Of a DNA stretch of 64,000 bases, positions 44,604 through 53,138 are shown piece by piece (the stretch's first letter is position 1; each line of letters opens with the position of its first letter). The translations under genes and the position numbers were made by a program. This DNA is from Cetobacterium sp. NK01 (GTDB lineage: Bacteria > Fusobacteriota > Fusobacteriia > Fusobacteriales > Fusobacteriaceae): the NCBI RefSeq assembly GCF_024506395.1, contig NZ_JANIBO010000001.1, forward strand, positions 1,302,001 through 1,366,000, written 5' to 3'. The notes under the pieces were generated by a model. It did no database searches, had not been told where the DNA came from, and worked only from the letters and a program-made list of their open reading frames with translations.

Positions 44604-45590
44604 ATGAAAGATAAAACACAAAGAAGTATATTGTTAGCATGTTTTTTAGCAATACCAACTATATTGTTATTTGTATTTGTTCTTTATCCAGGATTTAAAT
44701 TAGCTCTAATAAGTTTTACTGATTGGGATGGAATTAATCCAAATTATAACTATGTGGGACTAAAAAACTATACTCAGGTATTTCAAAGAAAAGATATCTG
44801 GCAAAGTTTAAAAAATAATAATCTATATTTTATGTTGCATCTACTTTTTATTCCAATAGAGATGTATTTAGCAATGCTTTTAGATAGATATATCAAAAAA
44901 AGTGAGTTTTTCAAAACTATAGTTTTTATGCCATACATAATAAATGGAGTTGCAATAGCCTATATGTTTTCATTTCTATATAGTTCAGAAGATGGTGTGT
45001 TAAATGGACTTTTAGCTCTTGGACATATTGGGAAAATTAGGTGGTTAAGTGATCCTAAAATTGTAAACTACTCATTAGTTGTAGTTTCTCTTTGGAGATT
45101 TACAGGAGTTCATATAATACTTTTCTTAGCGGGACTTCAATCTATAAATAAAGATATGCTAGAGGCTGCATTAATAGATGGAGCCTCAGTATTTCAGCAA
45201 TTTATAAAAATAATAATACCTAATATGAAATCGATTCTTAGTATAGTATTGTTTTTAAATGTTAGAGGAGCACTGATGGTCTTTGATATACCTTTTGTTA
45301 TGACTAGTGGAGGTCCTGGAACAAGTAGTACAACATTTGCTCTTCATACAGTAAAAACAGCCTTTGAATTTAGTAACTTTGGTTTAGCTTGTGCAATGGC
45401 TATAGTTTTAATAATAGCAATTATAGTTATATCAGTAGTTCAAGGATTAGTTTTAGAGCCTGAAAAATTTAAAGGTAAATTAGATAAAATAAAAGGATTA
45501 GTTAAAAAAGAGAAATTAAAAGTTGAAGAGGTAATAGAGAAGGAGGGAGAGAGACTTGAAGAAGAAAAAAGCAAGCGAGTTACTGTTTAA
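44604..45590 (+). CDS. ABC sugar permease, MalF type
   Basis: This 328-residue membrane protein has six helices and the EAA-loop LEAALIDGASVFQQFIKIIIP (quoted in part: EAALIDGASVFQQF, about 189-202). It has an unusual 45-residue, highly charged C-terminal tail (Lys/Glu-rich, probable coiled coil) after the last helix. The tail's coding sequence holds the ribosome site of the next gene, and the two genes overlap by 35 bp, so translation is coupled. Confidence 0.9.
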   Translation: MKDKTQRSILLACFLAIPTILLFVFVLYPGFKLALISFTDWDGINPNYNYVGLKNYTQVFQRKDIWQSLKNNNLYFMLHLLFIPIEMYLAMLLDRYIKKSEFFKTIVFMPYIINGVAIAYMFSFLYSSEDGVLNGLLALGHIGKIRWLSDPKIVNYSLVVVSLWRFTGVHIILFLAGLQSINKDMLEAALIDGASVFQQFIKIIIPNMKSILSIVLFLNVRGALMVFDIPFVMTSGGPGTSSTTFALHTVKTAFEFSNFGLACAMAIVLIIAIIVISVVQGLVLEPEKFKGKLDKIKGLVKKEKLKVEEVIEKEGERLEEEKSKRVTV

Positions 45591-46392
45591 TGCCCTTAAT
45601 CACACAGTTTTTGTAGGTATAACTTTGATAGTTTTAGTACCTTTGCTTCTTGTAGTGTTATCATCTTTTAAAACTCCAGAGCAGATAGCTCAAGGTTATC
45701 ATCTCTCTTTACCTGCACCATTTTCACTAGATAACTATAAAGAGGTTTTCAAAAATGGAAATGTTTTAACAGGATTTAAAAACTCTATGCTTTTAGTTTT
45801 AGGAACCATAACAATTAATGTTATTTTAAGTAGTATGGTTGCTTACTCTTTAAGTAGATTTGAGTTTAAATTAAAAAAAGTTTATTTCTTTCTATTTAGT
45901 TTTTCAATGTTGATACCTAGTTTTATTGCTGAGATAACAAGATTTGGAATAATAGGAAGACTTGGAATATATGATACTCTTTTAGCACCAATGGTAATCT
46001 ATATATCAACAGATATACTTCAAATATATGTCTATAAACAATTTATAGATCAGATTCCATACTCTTTAGATGAAAGTGCTAGAATAGATGGATGTTCATA
46101 TTTTAAAATCTATTGGAAAGTTATATTTCCACTTATATTACCAGCTACAGCAACACTTATAATATTAAAGTCTGTAGATGTATTAAATGATATGTTTACA
46201 CCATATCTATATATGCCTAGTGCTGCTAATGCAACACTTACAACAATGCTAATGAATTATGTGGGGCGTAGTGGATCATGGGCTAAATTATCAGCTGCAA
46301 TAGTAATAGTTATGTTACCAACAGTTATAATGTATTTGATATTTAAGAAAAAGATTTTATCAGGAATAGTTGCAGGAGCTGTTAAAGAGTAA
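45556..46392 (+). CDS. ABC sugar permease, MalG type
   Basis: This 278-residue membrane protein is the second channel subunit, with six helices and the EAA-loop DESARIDGCSYFKIYWKVIFP (in part: ESARIDGCSYFKIYW, about 176-190). It ends with the usual GIVAGAVKE. Translation begins at TTG after AGGAGGGAGAG inside the preceding gene. No ATPase gene follows; the operon stops at a terminator, so a shared ATPase is required. Confidence 0.9.
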   Translation: MKKKKASELLFNALNHTVFVGITLIVLVPLLLVVLSSFKTPEQIAQGYHLSLPAPFSLDNYKEVFKNGNVLTGFKNSMLLVLGTITINVILSSMVAYSLSRFEFKLKKVYFFLFSFSMLIPSFIAEITRFGIIGRLGIYDTLLAPMVIYISTDILQIYVYKQFIDQIPYSLDESARIDGCSYFKIYWKVIFPLILPATATLIILKSVDVLNDMFTPYLYMPSAANATLTTMLMNYVGRSGSWAKLSAAIVIVMLPTVIMYLIFKKKILSGIVAGAVKE

Positions 46393-46397
46393 AAGAA

Positions 46398-46432
46398 AAT
46401 GGAGAAGTGAAAACTTCTCCATTTTTATTTTT
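46398..46432. terminator. Bidirectional intrinsic terminator
   Basis: AAATGGAGAAGT / ACTTCTCCATTT stem with T and A tracts lies between the two convergent ABC operons. Confidence 0.85.
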
Positions 46433-46442
46433 CATTAGAGTT

Positions 46443-47261
46443 TTATTTTATACCAGTTGATGCCATTCCTTCAATAAATTTCTTTTGGAATATTATAAAC
46501 ATAATTAGCATAGGTAAAACTCCTAAAATAGCTCCAGCCATAGCTAAAGGATAATCAGTTCCGTGTTGTCCAGATAGAGCAGCAAGACCAGCAGAAAGGG
46601 TCATCTTATCAGTAGAAGTGTTAACAATAAGAGGCCACATAAGTTGGTTCCAACTAGCAAGAGCTGTTATTATAATTAAAGCTACAATACCAGGTTTAAC
46701 AAGAGGTAGCATAATTTTATAATAGATTTGAAAATGATTACATCCATCTATAATTGCAGCTTCTTCTAATTCTTTAGGAAGAGTCATAAAAAATTGTCTC
46801 ATTAAAAAAGTTCCAAAAGAACTAAATAATCCTGGGATAATAAGACCACTTAAAGTATTTAATAGTCCTAATTTTTGAATAATCATATATTGTGGTAGTA
46901 AAAAAATCTGCCCAGGAACCATTAAAACAGCTAGTAATAATAGAAATATTGTATTTCTAAATGGAAACTCAATCCTAGCAAAAGCATACGCAGCCATAGA
47001 ACAAAAGATTATTTGTCCAATTGTTCTAACCACAGTATAAGCAATGGTGTTATAGTAAAACTTCATAAAAGGCATAGTAGCCATAACATCTTTATAATTA
47101 CTCCATTTAAATTCAGATGGAAAAATAACAGGTGGAACTTGTATACTTTCCCCTAAAGTTTTAACAGAGGTTAGAAACATCCAAATAAATGGAATTAAAG
47201 TAAATATAACTCCAGTTATAAGAACAATATGCAAAAAAACTTTTTCTTTTTTGTTGTCCAT
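46443..47261 (-). CDS. ABC sugar permease, MalG type (second importer)
   Basis: This 272-residue membrane protein has six helices and the EAA-loop ELEEAAIIDGCNHFQIYYKI (about 162-181, then MLPLVKPG). It ends EGMASTGIK, as is common for MalG-like subunits. It is the last gene of the operon binding protein - MalF - MalG read on the minus strand. The substrate is unknown; the control by a LacI regulator that also controls a Gfo/Idh dehydrogenase suggests an unusual sugar, inositol-like or deoxy-sugar ligand. Confidence 0.9.
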   Translation of the reverse strand: MDNKKEKVFLHIVLITGVIFTLIPFIWMFLTSVKTLGESIQVPPVIFPSEFKWSNYKDVMATMPFMKFYYNTIAYTVVRTIGQIIFCSMAAYAFARIEFPFRNTIFLLLLAVLMVPGQIFLLPQYMIIQKLGLLNTLSGLIIPGLFSSFGTFLMRQFFMTLPKELEEAAIIDGCNHFQIYYKIMLPLVKPGIVALIIITALASWNQLMWPLIVNTSTDKMTLSAGLAALSGQHGTDYPLAMAGAILGVLPMLIMFIIFQKKFIEGMASTGIK

Positions 47262-47270
47262 ATTTTCCTC

Positions 47271-48152
47271 CTAATAGTTAACTAGCTTTTTTTGTAGTTT
47301 AAGTTGAATCCAAGTGAAAGCCATAATAATGATAAATAAAACAACAGCAATAGCAGCAGCATAACCTCTTTCAGACATTTGGAAAGCATTTGTATAGAAG
47401 AAATATACAATTGTCATACTACTTTCAAAAGCTGGGTTAGTTCGATTTACCATCATAAAAACTAAGTCAAATATTTGGAATGAATTAATAAAAGACATTA
47501 CGGTAACAAAGAATAGTGATGGACTAAGTAGTGGTAAAGTAATCTTAAAAAAACAGGTAACAGGACCAGCACCATCTATTTTAGCAGCTTCATAATACAT
47601 TTTAGGAATACCTTGTAAACCAGCAAGAAGTATAACCATGTTATAGCCTATATTAGACCATATAGCAACAACTATAACAGCATATAAGGCTGTTTGAGGG
47701 TCTGACAACCAAGCTCTAGATTCAAAGCCAAAGTTATTTAGAAATTGATTTAAAAGACCAAACTCTTTATTATACATCCATCGCCAAACCATAGCAATAG
47801 CTGTAGGCATTGTAACAGCAGGTAGAAAATATAAAACTCTATAAATTGTAAGACCTTTAATTTTACTATTTAACATAGTAGCAACTAATGTAGAGCAAGT
47901 TATTCCCAAAGGAACAGAAAACAAAACATAAACAAAAGTATTTTTTAAAGCTTGATACATTTTAGGATCATACATAAGTTTTTCATAGTTTTTAAAACCA
48001 ATATATTTAAATTGTCCAAAGGCTCCAAGGTTAGTTAAACTAAAATAAAGATTTTGGAAAAATGGAAATATATAAAAAATTCCAATACCAATAACTAAGG
48101 GGGCAATCATAAGATATGCCCACATACTATTTTGAAATTTATCTTTTCTCAT
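47271..48152 (-). CDS. ABC sugar permease, MalF type (second importer)
   Basis: This 293-residue membrane protein has six helices and the EAA-loop YEAAKIDGAGPVTCFFKITLP (in part: EAAKIDGAGPVTCFFK, about 186-201). It starts 2 bp after the binding-protein gene and ends 9 bp before the MalG-type gene, so all three are one operon. Length and layout are standard. Confidence 0.9.
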   Translation of the reverse strand: MRKDKFQNSMWAYLMIAPLVIGIGIFYIFPFFQNLYFSLTNLGAFGQFKYIGFKNYEKLMYDPKMYQALKNTFVYVLFSVPLGITCSTLVATMLNSKIKGLTIYRVLYFLPAVTMPTAIAMVWRWMYNKEFGLLNQFLNNFGFESRAWLSDPQTALYAVIVVAIWSNIGYNMVILLAGLQGIPKMYYEAAKIDGAGPVTCFFKITLPLLSPSLFFVTVMSFINSFQIFDLVFMMVNRTNPAFESSMTIVYFFYTNAFQMSERGYAAAIAVVLFIIIMAFTWIQLKLQKKLVNY

Positions 48153-48154
48153 AA

Positions 48155-49411
48155 CTAAACTTCCTCTTTTAAAATAGCATTCATTTTTTCGTTTATAATC
48201 TCACAAGCTTTTTCAGGAGTTAATTCCCCCATCCAAACTTTATTTAGATACTCATTCATAACATCTTCCCATTTACCAGTATTTAAAGATGCAGGGTATT
48301 CAATTCCATTAGGTAACATCTTAGAATAACCATGTAGATTTAAGTTAGGATATGACTCAGTCCAAATCTCTTGAGATTCTATATAAGCAGGGATAACTAT
48401 ACCACTCTTAGCTTGAGTGTCGTGTGAATCTTTACTAGATAAGTATGTCACTAATTTTTTAGCTTCTTCAGGATGCTTAGTTTGTGAATAGATAGCGTAA
48501 CCAAGACCATGAATAATAGCAGCATCCTTAGTTTTTAAAGGTAATTTAGCCAAATCAACTTTATCTTTTATGATTTCATTTTTCATATATTGTTTAACCA
48601 TCCAAGAACCTGAATATGTCATAGCAACCTTCTGAGATTGGAAAAGATCAGAAGATCTAGTGTCTGCAATCTCTCCAAGACTAGGAATAACTTTTTCATC
48701 TAAAAGTTCTTTTATCTCTTTTACTGCAGCTATAGTATTTGGATCTGAAAATCCACTAGTTTTTTTATCAGGAGATATAACTCTTCCACCAAACTGAGAT
48801 ATTATTTCATAATAGTCCTCTTGTCCAGCAAAACCTAGAGCTAAACCATAGTTCCCAGTTTTATTTTTTATCTCTTTAGCAGTTGTTACCATGTCGTTCC
48901 AAGTCCAATTGTCATTAGGATATTGAAGTTTTAAAGAGTCAAAAATTTCTTTATTGTACCAAAGAGCTGTAGTATCAATATCTTTTGGAGCGGCCATAAG
49001 TTTATTGTCATAAGTATACATCTTGATCATTCCTTCAGGAAAAGAATCCTTGTTAATAGATTTATTATCTACTAGATCTTGAATAGGAAGAATCATATTG
49101 GCTTTAGCATATTTTGTAAAATTTGGAGCATTGATCCAGAATATATCTTGAAGTTGTCCGCCAGTAGCTGCAGTTTCAAGTTTAGTCCAATATTGAGAAA
49201 AAGGAGTTATTTCAACAACAACTTTAACACCTGGGTTTTCTTTTTCAAAATTACTGATCATACTTTCAATAACAGGTTTTTGGTTGGCATCCCAAAGAGC
49301 AAGTTTTAAAACTTTATCTTTATTTGAAGAAGTAGTTTTTTCATCACTACCACACCCTGTTAAAGAAGTTAAAAGACCTAGACTTAATAATGATAGAATA
49401 ATTTTTTTCAT
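48155..49411 (-). CDS. ABC importer sugar-binding lipoprotein (second importer)
   Basis: This 418-residue lipoprotein has lipobox LTGC (about 17-20) and family 1 sugar-binding features (LALWDANQKPVIESMISNFEKENPGVKVVVE in part, then GQLQDIFWINAPNF, then MTYSGSWMVKQYM). It is first in the operon. Its promoter is TTGACA (49484-49479), 17 bp, TATATT (49461-49456), and the LacI operator GTATACGTATTC lies between that promoter and the gene. Confidence 0.92.
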   Translation of the reverse strand: MKKIILSLLSLGLLTSLTGCGSDEKTTSSNKDKVLKLALWDANQKPVIESMISNFEKENPGVKVVVEITPFSQYWTKLETAATGGQLQDIFWINAPNFTKYAKANMILPIQDLVDNKSINKDSFPEGMIKMYTYDNKLMAAPKDIDTTALWYNKEIFDSLKLQYPNDNWTWNDMVTTAKEIKNKTGNYGLALGFAGQEDYYEIISQFGGRVISPDKKTSGFSDPNTIAAVKEIKELLDEKVIPSLGEIADTRSSDLFQSQKVAMTYSGSWMVKQYMKNEIIKDKVDLAKLPLKTKDAAIIHGLGYAIYSQTKHPEEAKKLVTYLSSKDSHDTQAKSGIVIPAYIESQEIWTESYPNLNLHGYSKMLPNGIEYPASLNTGKWEDVMNEYLNKVWMGELTPEKACEIINEKMNAILKEEV

Positions 49412-49428
49412 AATACCCCCTTAAAATT

Positions 49429-49484
49429 GTATACGTATTCATAATTATTTGATAAAATATACCTCATAGATTAAGATTTGTCAA
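49429..49484 (-). promoter_or_regulatory. Promoter and LacI operator of the second ABC operon
   Basis: Minus strand TTGACA (49484-49479), 17 bp, TATATT (49461-49456). Operator GTATACGTATTC at 49429-49440 (CG-centred, 10 of 12 positions palindromic) is exactly repeated at 50584-50595. Confidence 0.75.
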
Positions 49485-49486
49485 AT

Positions 49487-50458
49487 TTATTTTAAACTAC
49501 TCTTTCTAATTTCAATTCCTGGAGAAAGTTGAAGTGTTTTTTTAATACTTTGGTTGTTTAATATAATCTCAATACCCTCTTTAACCATAGCCTCTGTAGG
49601 TTGAGTGATACTTGTAATTTCAAGAAGTTTAGAAACTATAGTATTATCAAATCCTACTAAAGCAATATCTTCTGGAATTTTATAACCTGCTTCGTTGGCT
49701 TTTTTCATAAATAAACATGCAACTTCATCATTAGATGCAACATAAGCAGTACAAGAAAGTTTTTTCTTTTTTAAAACGTTCTCAATATCTTCCCCTGTTA
49801 GATTAACAGTATCAACTTTAATAAAAGAATCAGACTTAAAGTTTAAATTATTCTCTTTTAAAGCTTTCTTTACTCCATCAAGTTTTGGATTATATTTTTT
49901 ATGATCTCCACCGATATAACCTATATGTTTATGTCCTTGATTAATAAGATGTTGACACGCTATTTCTCCACCTTCAACTAAAGATGTTGTAACGTAATTA
50001 TGACCTGGAAAGTCTTCATTTAAAGCGACAAAAGGAACTGCAGTGCTCTCTAAAAAATCAAGATTTTTTTCATCTACAGGTGCTATAAGTATTCCTTCTA
50101 CATTTCTAGCTAGCATCATTTTTATATGTTCTAATTCAAAATCAGCACTTTTTTCAGAGTTCATAACAAGTAAACTATATCCTTTTTCTCGAGCTAATTT
50201 TTCAGCATACTTAATCATATCTAAATAGTAATAATTAGAAAAGCTAAAAACAATAAATCCCAGTATTTTACTACCAACTCCTCTCATAGTTTTAGCATTT
50301 TCATTGGGAATAAATTTATATTTATCTATAAAATATTGTATTTTTTCTCTAACTTCAGGTTTTACTTTTTCTGGTTGATTAATGGCTCTTGATACGGTAG
50401 CTTGAGATACACCAACTAAATTAGCAATCTCTGTCATTGTCATTCTTTTGTTTTTCAT
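49487..50458 (-). CDS. LacI-family repressor of the second ABC/Gfo-Idh unit
   Basis: This 323-residue repressor has the LacI helix-turn-helix (MTEIANLVGVSQATVSRAIN, about 8-27) and effector domain (GFIVFSFSNYYYLDMIKYAEKLA, ILIAPVDEKNLDF in pieces). It resembles the regulators at 40391 and 54628 over the whole length; all three have the NYYYL/NQYYL segment, so they are paralogues. It lies between two identical operators, one before the binding-protein operon and one before the Gfo/Idh gene, and is presumably their common repressor. Confidence 0.9.
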   Translation of the reverse strand: MKNKRMTMTEIANLVGVSQATVSRAINQPEKVKPEVREKIQYFIDKYKFIPNENAKTMRGVGSKILGFIVFSFSNYYYLDMIKYAEKLAREKGYSLLVMNSEKSADFELEHIKMMLARNVEGILIAPVDEKNLDFLESTAVPFVALNEDFPGHNYVTTSLVEGGEIACQHLINQGHKHIGYIGGDHKKYNPKLDGVKKALKENNLNFKSDSFIKVDTVNLTGEDIENVLKKKKLSCTAYVASNDEVACLFMKKANEAGYKIPEDIALVGFDNTIVSKLLEITSITQPTEAMVKEGIEIILNNQSIKKTLQLSPGIEIRKSSLK

Positions 50459-50538
50459 GTATCCTCCCTGTTAAATAACTATATATGAAAAATAATACTC
50501 TATAAAATTGGGATAAGCAAATTTTTATGAAAAAAAAT

Positions 50539-50595
50539 TTGACAATTTAAAAATCATAGACTATACTCACATTAAAAATATATGTATACGTATTC
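50539..50595 (+). promoter_or_regulatory. Promoter and LacI operator of the Gfo/Idh gene
   Basis: TTGACA (50539-50544), 17 bp, TATACT (50562-50567), then operator GTATACGTATTC (50584-50595), placed to block transcription just after the start. Confidence 0.75.
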
Positions 50596-50613
50596 AAAAT
50601 AGGAGGAAATTTT

Positions 50614-51882
50614 ATGTTAAGAATCGGTGTAATAGGGGCAGGAAATAGGGGAAAGGATGTTTATGCTAATTTTATTTTAAAAAATAGTGATGAAGCAGAG
50701 ATTGTAGCTGTGGCAGAACCAAATCCTATAAAGAGAGATCAGATGATAAAAGCTCATGGAATTTTACCTGAGTATGTGTTTAACTCTTGGGAGGAGTTTT
50801 TAGAAAAAGATAAATTTTGCGATGCTATAATTCTGGCAACAGGTGACGATATGCACTTTGAGCCGATAGAACTTGCAATGAAAAAAGGTTATGATATTCT
50901 TCTTGAAAAGCCTATGTCAAACAAAGTTGAAGAGTGCATTGAGATAGTTAAAATGGCTGAAAAATATGGAGTTAAGGTAATGGTTTGTCATGTACTTAGA
51001 TATACACCATTTTTTAGCAAATTAAAAGAGTTAATTGATAGTGGAATAATAGGAGATGTTGTTGATATACAGCACAATGAGAATATAGGGAATTTTCACT
51101 TTGCTCATAGCTTTGTAAGAGGTAATTGGAGAAACTCAGATGAGACAAGCCCTCTTATTTTACAAAAGAGTTGTCACGATTTAGATATTTTATCTTGGCT
51201 TTTAAATGGAAATCCTTGTAAAAAAATTGCTTCTTTTGGAAATTTAAAACATTTCAGAAAAGAAAATGCCCCAGAAGGTTCAGCAGATAGATGCTTAGAT
51301 TGTAAGTATATTGATAGTTGTATATATTCTCCTAAGAAAATATATTATAATAATATTGGAGCTTGGCCAACTTTAGTTGCTAGTGAGATTCAAACAGAGG
51401 AAGCTTTAACAAGATCTTTAGAGCATAATCAATATGGAAGATGTGTTTACAAATGTGATAACAATGTTGTAGATAATATGGTTTCTATAATTGAGTTTGA
51501 AAATGGAGTAAATGTGACTTTTAATCTATGTGCTTTTACAGATGAAGTATGTAGAACAATAAAAATTATGGGAACTAAAGGTGAAATAAGAGGAAATGAT
51601 GCAAAAAATCATATAGAAGTTTATGAGTTTGGAAAAGGAAATGGACGTTTTGCAAATGGAAAGAGAACAGAGATTGTTCCAGATGTATTAGAAGGAGGAC
51701 ATGGAGGAGGAGATACAGGACTGATGAAAGATTTTGTAAATCTATGTTTAGGAAGACAAGAGGATTCTAGAACTAATCCAAGAACATCTTTAGAAAGTCA
51801 TATAATGGCTTTTGCAGCAGAAGACTCTAGAGTTAATGGAAATGTTGTTTATATGGATGAGTATTTAAATAGATTTAATTAA
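50614..51882 (+). CDS. Gfo/Idh/MocA-family oxidoreductase
   Basis: This 422-residue enzyme has an N-terminal Rossmann fold (RIGVIGAGNRGKDVYANF, 3-20) and the conserved EKPMSNK (about 97-103) whose lysine is catalytic in the family; CHDLDILSWLL and GGHGGGDTGLMKDFV are family-like later pieces. Members oxidise or reduce sugars, inositols or sugar derivatives with NAD(P), and some are NAD-dependent glycosidases or lyases. A cysteine-rich insert (CLDCKYIDSC, about 224-233, with further Cys) is notable and could hold a metal. It is cytoplasmic. Shared operator with the ABC importer implies it acts on the imported ligand. Confidence 0.88.
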   Translation: MLRIGVIGAGNRGKDVYANFILKNSDEAEIVAVAEPNPIKRDQMIKAHGILPEYVFNSWEEFLEKDKFCDAIILATGDDMHFEPIELAMKKGYDILLEKPMSNKVEECIEIVKMAEKYGVKVMVCHVLRYTPFFSKLKELIDSGIIGDVVDIQHNENIGNFHFAHSFVRGNWRNSDETSPLILQKSCHDLDILSWLLNGNPCKKIASFGNLKHFRKENAPEGSADRCLDCKYIDSCIYSPKKIYYNNIGAWPTLVASEIQTEEALTRSLEHNQYGRCVYKCDNNVVDNMVSIIEFENGVNVTFNLCAFTDEVCRTIKIMGTKGEIRGNDAKNHIEVYEFGKGNGRFANGKRTEIVPDVLEGGHGGGDTGLMKDFVNLCLGRQEDSRTNPRTSLESHIMAFAAEDSRVNGNVVYMDEYLNRFN

Positions 51883-51923
51883 AAATAGGGGTTAGCCATT
51901 TTGGTTAACCCCTTAGTTTTTTA
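51882..51923. terminator. Bidirectional intrinsic terminator
   Basis: GGGGTTAGCC / GGTTAACCCC stem (one wobble) with flanking A and T tracts lies between convergent genes. Confidence 0.8.
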
Positions 51924-53105
51924 TTTAATATTTGTTAAAGCCTTATTTAAATCATCAATAAGATCGTCAACATGCTCTAATCCAATAGAAACTCTCATTA
52001 CTCCAAGAGATAAACCAGTTGATTTAAATTGCTCAGGACTCATCTCTTTTAGATAACTTATAGCAGGAGCGTGAATAAGAGACTCATGTCCTCCCCAGCT
52101 AACTCCAATACTAAAGTGTTCTAAAGCGTTAACAAAGTTTTTAATATCTGCTAACTCCTCTGAGTCTATAACAAAACTCATAAGTCCACTGTAACCGTTC
52201 ATTTGCTTTTTTCCAAGTTCAAATTGAGGGTGAGATTTCAATCCAGGATAGTTCACCGATTTTATCTTAGGGTGATTTTCTAAGAAACTAGCAACTTTTA
52301 AAGCGTTATTCTGATGTCTCTCCATTCTCATAGGTAGTGTTCTTAAACTTCTCATAAGTAACCATGCTTCAAATGGAGCCATTTTAGCACCGAATAAAAG
52401 AAATTCATTTTGGTAGATGCTATCAATATCTTTAGCTGAACCAATAATAACACCAGCTATAATATCACTGTGTCCTCCTAGATATTTAGAGCATGAATGT
52501 ACCTCTAAATCAATTCCTAACTCTAAAGGCTTTTGAAATATAGGAGTTGCCCAAGTGTTATCAACGATAGTTTTAATATTGTGTTTTTTAGCTAAATCAG
52601 CGATAGCTTTTAAATTTTGCATAGAAAATATAGCTGATGACGGTGATTCTAAGTAGATAAGAGTAGTATTTTCTTTTATAGCATTTTCAATCTCTTCAAC
52701 AGATTCTCCACTTACAAAAGTTACATCTACATTGAATTTATCTCTTAAATAGTTATCTAAAAAATTCATAGCAGGACCATAGATATTTCTTAAAGTAATC
52801 ACATGACAATTAGCTTTAACACAACTCATAATAGCACTTGAAATAGCGGCCATTCCAGAAGAGAAAAGTCTAGCTTTTTCTCCACCAGCAATTTTGGCTA
52901 ATTTTTTTTCAACAATAGAAACTGAAGGGTTGTTACCTCTAGTATATATATTGTTGTTTATAGGATCAGAAAAGGCATTATCAATATGATCCCAACTTTC
53001 AAAAGCAAATAGAGTATTTTGATAGATTGGTGGAACAATAGCTCCATTATGTTTATCTCTTTCCTCTCCGTAATGAGCAAGAATAGTTTCTAAATTATTT
53101 TTCAT
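51921..53105 (-). CDS. PLP-dependent Cys/Met metabolism enzyme (MetC/MGL/CGS family)
   Basis: This 394-residue fold-type I enzyme acts on sulfur amino acids. Family features are YTRGNNPSVSIVEKKLA, FSSGMAAISSAI, the aspartate region IKTIVDNTWATPIFQKPLELG (in part) and the cofactor lysine in HSCSKYLGGHSD. Cystathionine beta-lyase, methionine gamma-lyase, or a synthase cannot be separated by eye. It is last in the LacI - NhaC - PLP operon, so its substrate is probably linked to what the antiporter carries; an amino acid exchange or degradation role is likely. Cytoplasmic. Confidence 0.88.
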   Translation of the reverse strand: MKNNLETILAHYGEERDKHNGAIVPPIYQNTLFAFESWDHIDNAFSDPINNNIYTRGNNPSVSIVEKKLAKIAGGEKARLFSSGMAAISSAIMSCVKANCHVITLRNIYGPAMNFLDNYLRDKFNVDVTFVSGESVEEIENAIKENTTLIYLESPSSAIFSMQNLKAIADLAKKHNIKTIVDNTWATPIFQKPLELGIDLEVHSCSKYLGGHSDIIAGVIIGSAKDIDSIYQNEFLLFGAKMAPFEAWLLMRSLRTLPMRMERHQNNALKVASFLENHPKIKSVNYPGLKSHPQFELGKKQMNGYSGLMSFVIDSEELADIKNFVNALEHFSIGVSWGGHESLIHAPAISYLKEMSPEQFKSTGLSLGVMRVSIGLEHVDDLIDDLNKALTNIK

Positions 53106-53138
53106 AGTTAATCTCCTTATTTAAAGTAATCTTCGTTA

